A DNA stretch of 64,000 nt from Asticcacaulis sp. AND118 (lineage in GTDB: Bacteria; Pseudomonadota; Alphaproteobacteria; Caulobacterales; Caulobacteraceae): assembly GCF_020535245.1 (NCBI RefSeq), contig NZ_CP084910.1, positions 2,208,501 to 2,272,500 of the forward strand. Direction: 5' to 3'. A program made the position numbers and the translations under genes. The notes below the pieces were generated by a model. The model did no database searches. It saw only the letters and a list, made by a program, of their open reading frames with translations, and was not told the origin of the DNA. Below are positions 62,222 to 64,000 of the stretch, in pieces; position 1 is the first letter of the stretch; the number at the start of each line of letters is the position of its first letter.

Positions 62222-62504
62222 TGTCGTACTTGGCGATGAAGCGGGCCGCGATCTGAAGTCCATAGCGCAATACACGCTGGACAAGTTCGGCTACGATCAG
62301 GCGCGCAAATATCGCTATGAACTCTATGAGACCTTAAGTTTGCTGGCCAAAAGGCCCGGCATAGGCGCATCGTGCGAACAGATCAGGAAGCAGGCGCGGC
62401 GTTTCTCGCATCTCTCGCACATGATCTATTATCAGCCTTTGGACGGCGGTATTCTCGTGCTGCGCATCCTGCACCACTCACAGGATCCGCTGCGTCACCT
62501 TTAG
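62214..62504 (+). CDS. parE: ParE family toxin
   Basis: 96 residues: VVLGDEAGRDLKSIAQYTLDKFGYDQARKYRYELYETLSLLAKRPGIG, then IYYQPLDGGILVLRILHHSQDPLRHL, the ParE pattern. ParE toxins poison DNA gyrase; a different target is possible. Its stop codon overlaps that of the convergent permease gene. Confidence 0.92.
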   Translation: MADVVLGDEAGRDLKSIAQYTLDKFGYDQARKYRYELYETLSLLAKRPGIGASCEQIRKQARRFSHLSHMIYYQPLDGGILVLRILHHSQDPLRHL

Positions 62505-63559
62505 TCTTTCGGCTCTCCGGCGGCCTCGGCGGCCGCGCCATGATCGCCCAGCACCTCACCGACATAGAACTTCATCACCAGCGTATGGGCCACCACGGTC
62601 AGCGGCGTAGCGAACAGCACACCCAAAGGCCCCAGCAGCGAACCGAAGCCCAGAACGGCGAACAGGGTCAGCACGGTCGGCACGGCGGCCACGTGCTTTT
62701 GCACCATCGGCGTGATGATGTTCGACTCAAGCTGCGACACGCCGACATAGATGACCAGCGCCGCGACAAAGGTCGTCATATTCTCGGACGCCGCCAGCAG
62801 CAGGCCCGGCCCCGCCGAAACCACCGGCCCGACGATGGGCACGAACTGCGCCAGACCCGACATCAGGCCCAGCGCCCCCGCCGAGGGCACGCCGGCAATG
62901 CTGAGCCCGACGGCCGTCAGCGACCCGACCAGCACCATCGAAAACAACTGCCCCAAAAGCCACAGGCGCAGCGCCTTGCCACTGAGGTTCAGCCCGTCGC
63001 GCACGCGCTCCTTCTGCGACTTGGGGAACAGCCGCACCACGCCGTCGCGATAGCTGCGCGGCTGCATGGCCATGAAGATGCCGGCCACCACCACCACCAC
63101 CAGATTGGCGATGGACGAAGCGATTTCCCCGGCGATCTTGGGCACCAGCGACAGGACGCCGGACGCCTTCTGGCTCAGCATATTGATCTGATCGAGAATC
63201 GTGGCCCCGACATCGGAACCGCGCAGACGCGCCTGAAGCTGCGCCCAGGCTTCGGGCAGTTCGCGCGACAGGTTGTTGGTCTGACGCACGATCTCGCTGC
63301 CGAACAGCCAGCCCGACGCCACCAGAAACACCACGAGGAACAGCAGCGCCAGAAGCACCGCCCAGCTATCCTTGAGCTTGAGATATTTGACCAGCGGCTC
63401 GGCCGTGGCGCGCAGGACGGTCGCCACCACCACGGCGCCGAACACCAGCAGCCATATGCCGATCAGCTTCAGCGCCAGCAGGCTCAGGCCCACGACCAGC
63501 AGCAGGAACAGCGTCTTCTGCACAAAGCCGGCATCGACAGTCTTACGCGAAAAGAACAT
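62501..63559 (-). CDS. AI-2E family transporter
   Basis: 352 residues with about eight membrane helices and the family segments LLALFLVVFLVASGWL, LWLLGQLFSMVLVGSLTAVGLSIAGVP, PIVGPVVSAGPGLLLA and VSQLESNIITPMVQKHVAAVPTVLTLFAVLGFGSLLGPLGVLFATPLTVV. Members export varied small molecules or act as ion antiporters, so the name does not prove autoinducer-2 transport. It lies between murG and the ParDE module. Confidence 0.9.
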   Translation of the reverse strand: MFFSRKTVDAGFVQKTLFLLLVVGLSLLALKLIGIWLLVFGAVVVATVLRATAEPLVKYLKLKDSWAVLLALLFLVVFLVASGWLFGSEIVRQTNNLSRELPEAWAQLQARLRGSDVGATILDQINMLSQKASGVLSLVPKIAGEIASSIANLVVVVVAGIFMAMQPRSYRDGVVRLFPKSQKERVRDGLNLSGKALRLWLLGQLFSMVLVGSLTAVGLSIAGVPSAGALGLMSGLAQFVPIVGPVVSAGPGLLLAASENMTTFVAALVIYVGVSQLESNIITPMVQKHVAAVPTVLTLFAVLGFGSLLGPLGVLFATPLTVVAHTLVMKFYVGEVLGDHGAAAEAAGEPKD

Positions 63560-63616
63560 GGGCCTCCCCAGATATACTCAAAGCCCGATCTAAGCGGCGC
63601 ATCGATAAGGAAACAA

Positions 63617-64000
63617 TTATTCCGACCTTTTGCGCTTCACCGTGCGCTCGACCAGATCGGCCAGTAGCTGCGCCGCGTCGGGCCGGGCGACCGCTCTGGC
63701 GGCTTCGGCGCGTTTTTCAAGGCCGTCGGCCCCTTCTTCGATCAGGGCGCGGATGGCTTCGCTCAGGCTTTCGGCGGTCACATCGTCCTCGCGCAGCACC
63801 ACGGCGGCCCCGGCCTCTTTCAGCACGGCGGCATTGTGAGTCTGATGGTCGTCGGCGGCGATCTTCAGCGGGATGAGGATGGACGGCTTGCCCGCCACGG
63901 CCAGCTCGGAGCAGGTCGAAGCCCCCGAACGCCCGACGACGATATGGGCGCGCCCCAGACGCTCGGCCATATTGTCGAAGAAGGGCGCGACCTCGGCCTC
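63617..64000 (-). CDS. murG: Undecaprenyl-PP-MurNAc-pentapeptide-UDPGlcNAc GlcNAc transferase (C-terminal part)
   Basis: The frame is open to the right edge, so only the last 127 residues are seen. They show the MurG C-domain: VAPFFDNMAERLGRAHIVVGRSGASTCSELAVAGKPSILIPLKIAADDHQTHNA, with the UDP-GlcNAc-binding GASTCSEL and the DDHQTHNA motifs. It makes lipid II at the inner membrane. Confidence 0.95.
   Translation of the reverse strand, partial: EAEVAPFFDNMAERLGRAHIVVGRSGASTCSELAVAGKPSILIPLKIAADDHQTHNAAVLKEAGAAVVLREDDVTAESLSEAIRALIEEGADGLEKRAEAARAVARPDAAQLLADLVERTVKRKRSE

Overview
The window is 64 kb of GC-rich chromosomal DNA from an alphaproteobacterium, most likely a member of the Caulobacteraceae (Asticcacaulis-like; the genus is a guess). 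The signs are a two-piece, circularly permuted tmRNA gene with an alphaproteobacterial-type tag (ANDNFASDQALAA) next to the ClpXP adaptor gene sspB, the rluD-like/rpoH pair, the argB / pyrimidine 5'-nucleotidase / dapD order, xylonate-type dehydratase, DUF4169 plus ribbon-helix-helix genes, and many GC-rich intergenic palindromes. Almost all genes are core or metabolic. I see no prophage, transposase gene, CRISPR array or rRNA operon.

Layout. 0-13 kb: a truncated lipoprotein gene, efp, an inositol-monophosphatase (suhB) gene, an SDR-tetR operon with its own operator, an ABC exporter, rpmE, a Ca2+/H+ antiporter, a cupin, then argB, a HAD nucleotidase, two exported proteins behind a cluster of palindromic operators, and dapD. 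12.6-24 kb: a frameshifted YiiX-like gene, a divergent ketol-acid reductoisomerase, thyA and folA (dTMP and folate), an old-yellow enzyme, a toxin-antitoxin pair, Mrp/ApbC, miaA, a periplasmic aldose epimerase and xylD (pentose oxidation), then a decayed stretch with MFS and LysR fragments. 24-31 kb: a chemoreceptor-like protein without a signalling domain, an AcoR-like regulator facing an aldehyde dehydrogenase, ssrA, sspB and a membrane-anchored serine hydrolase. 31-36 kb: a tightly packed minus-strand run of uvrD, cyclophilin, a 59-residue protein, a predicted NDT/TIR-like enzyme and a RusA-like nuclease. 36-52 kb: small membrane and secreted proteins, glycosyltransferase, thrS, yidD, an IscU-like scaffold, cysS, folE, exbD, rluD-like, rpoH, a metallo-hydrolase, two tandem two-DTG aspartyl proteases and a degenerate receiver protein. 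52-64 kb: purA, serC, thiD, folP, then murB and murC, separated from murG by a ParDE module and an AI-2E-type permease.

How genes work together: thyA, folA, folE and folP cover folate and thymidylate metabolism; efp, rpmE, thrS, cysS, miaA, rluD-like, tmRNA and sspB serve translation and its quality control; murB, murC and murG make peptidoglycan precursors; galM and xylD fit pentose oxidation. The less explained material is the 59-aa / NDT-like / RusA cassette (31.2-32.4 kb), the 70-71 bp tandem array fused to the tmRNA 3' end (28.1-28.3 kb), a five-copy 55-bp palindrome array behind folE, and several palindromic operator clusters.

Three families of GC-rich mosaic palindromes (called A, B and C below) and one RIME-like palindrome family fill many intergenic spaces. 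Several copies carry the Shine-Dalgarno sequence of the next gene.
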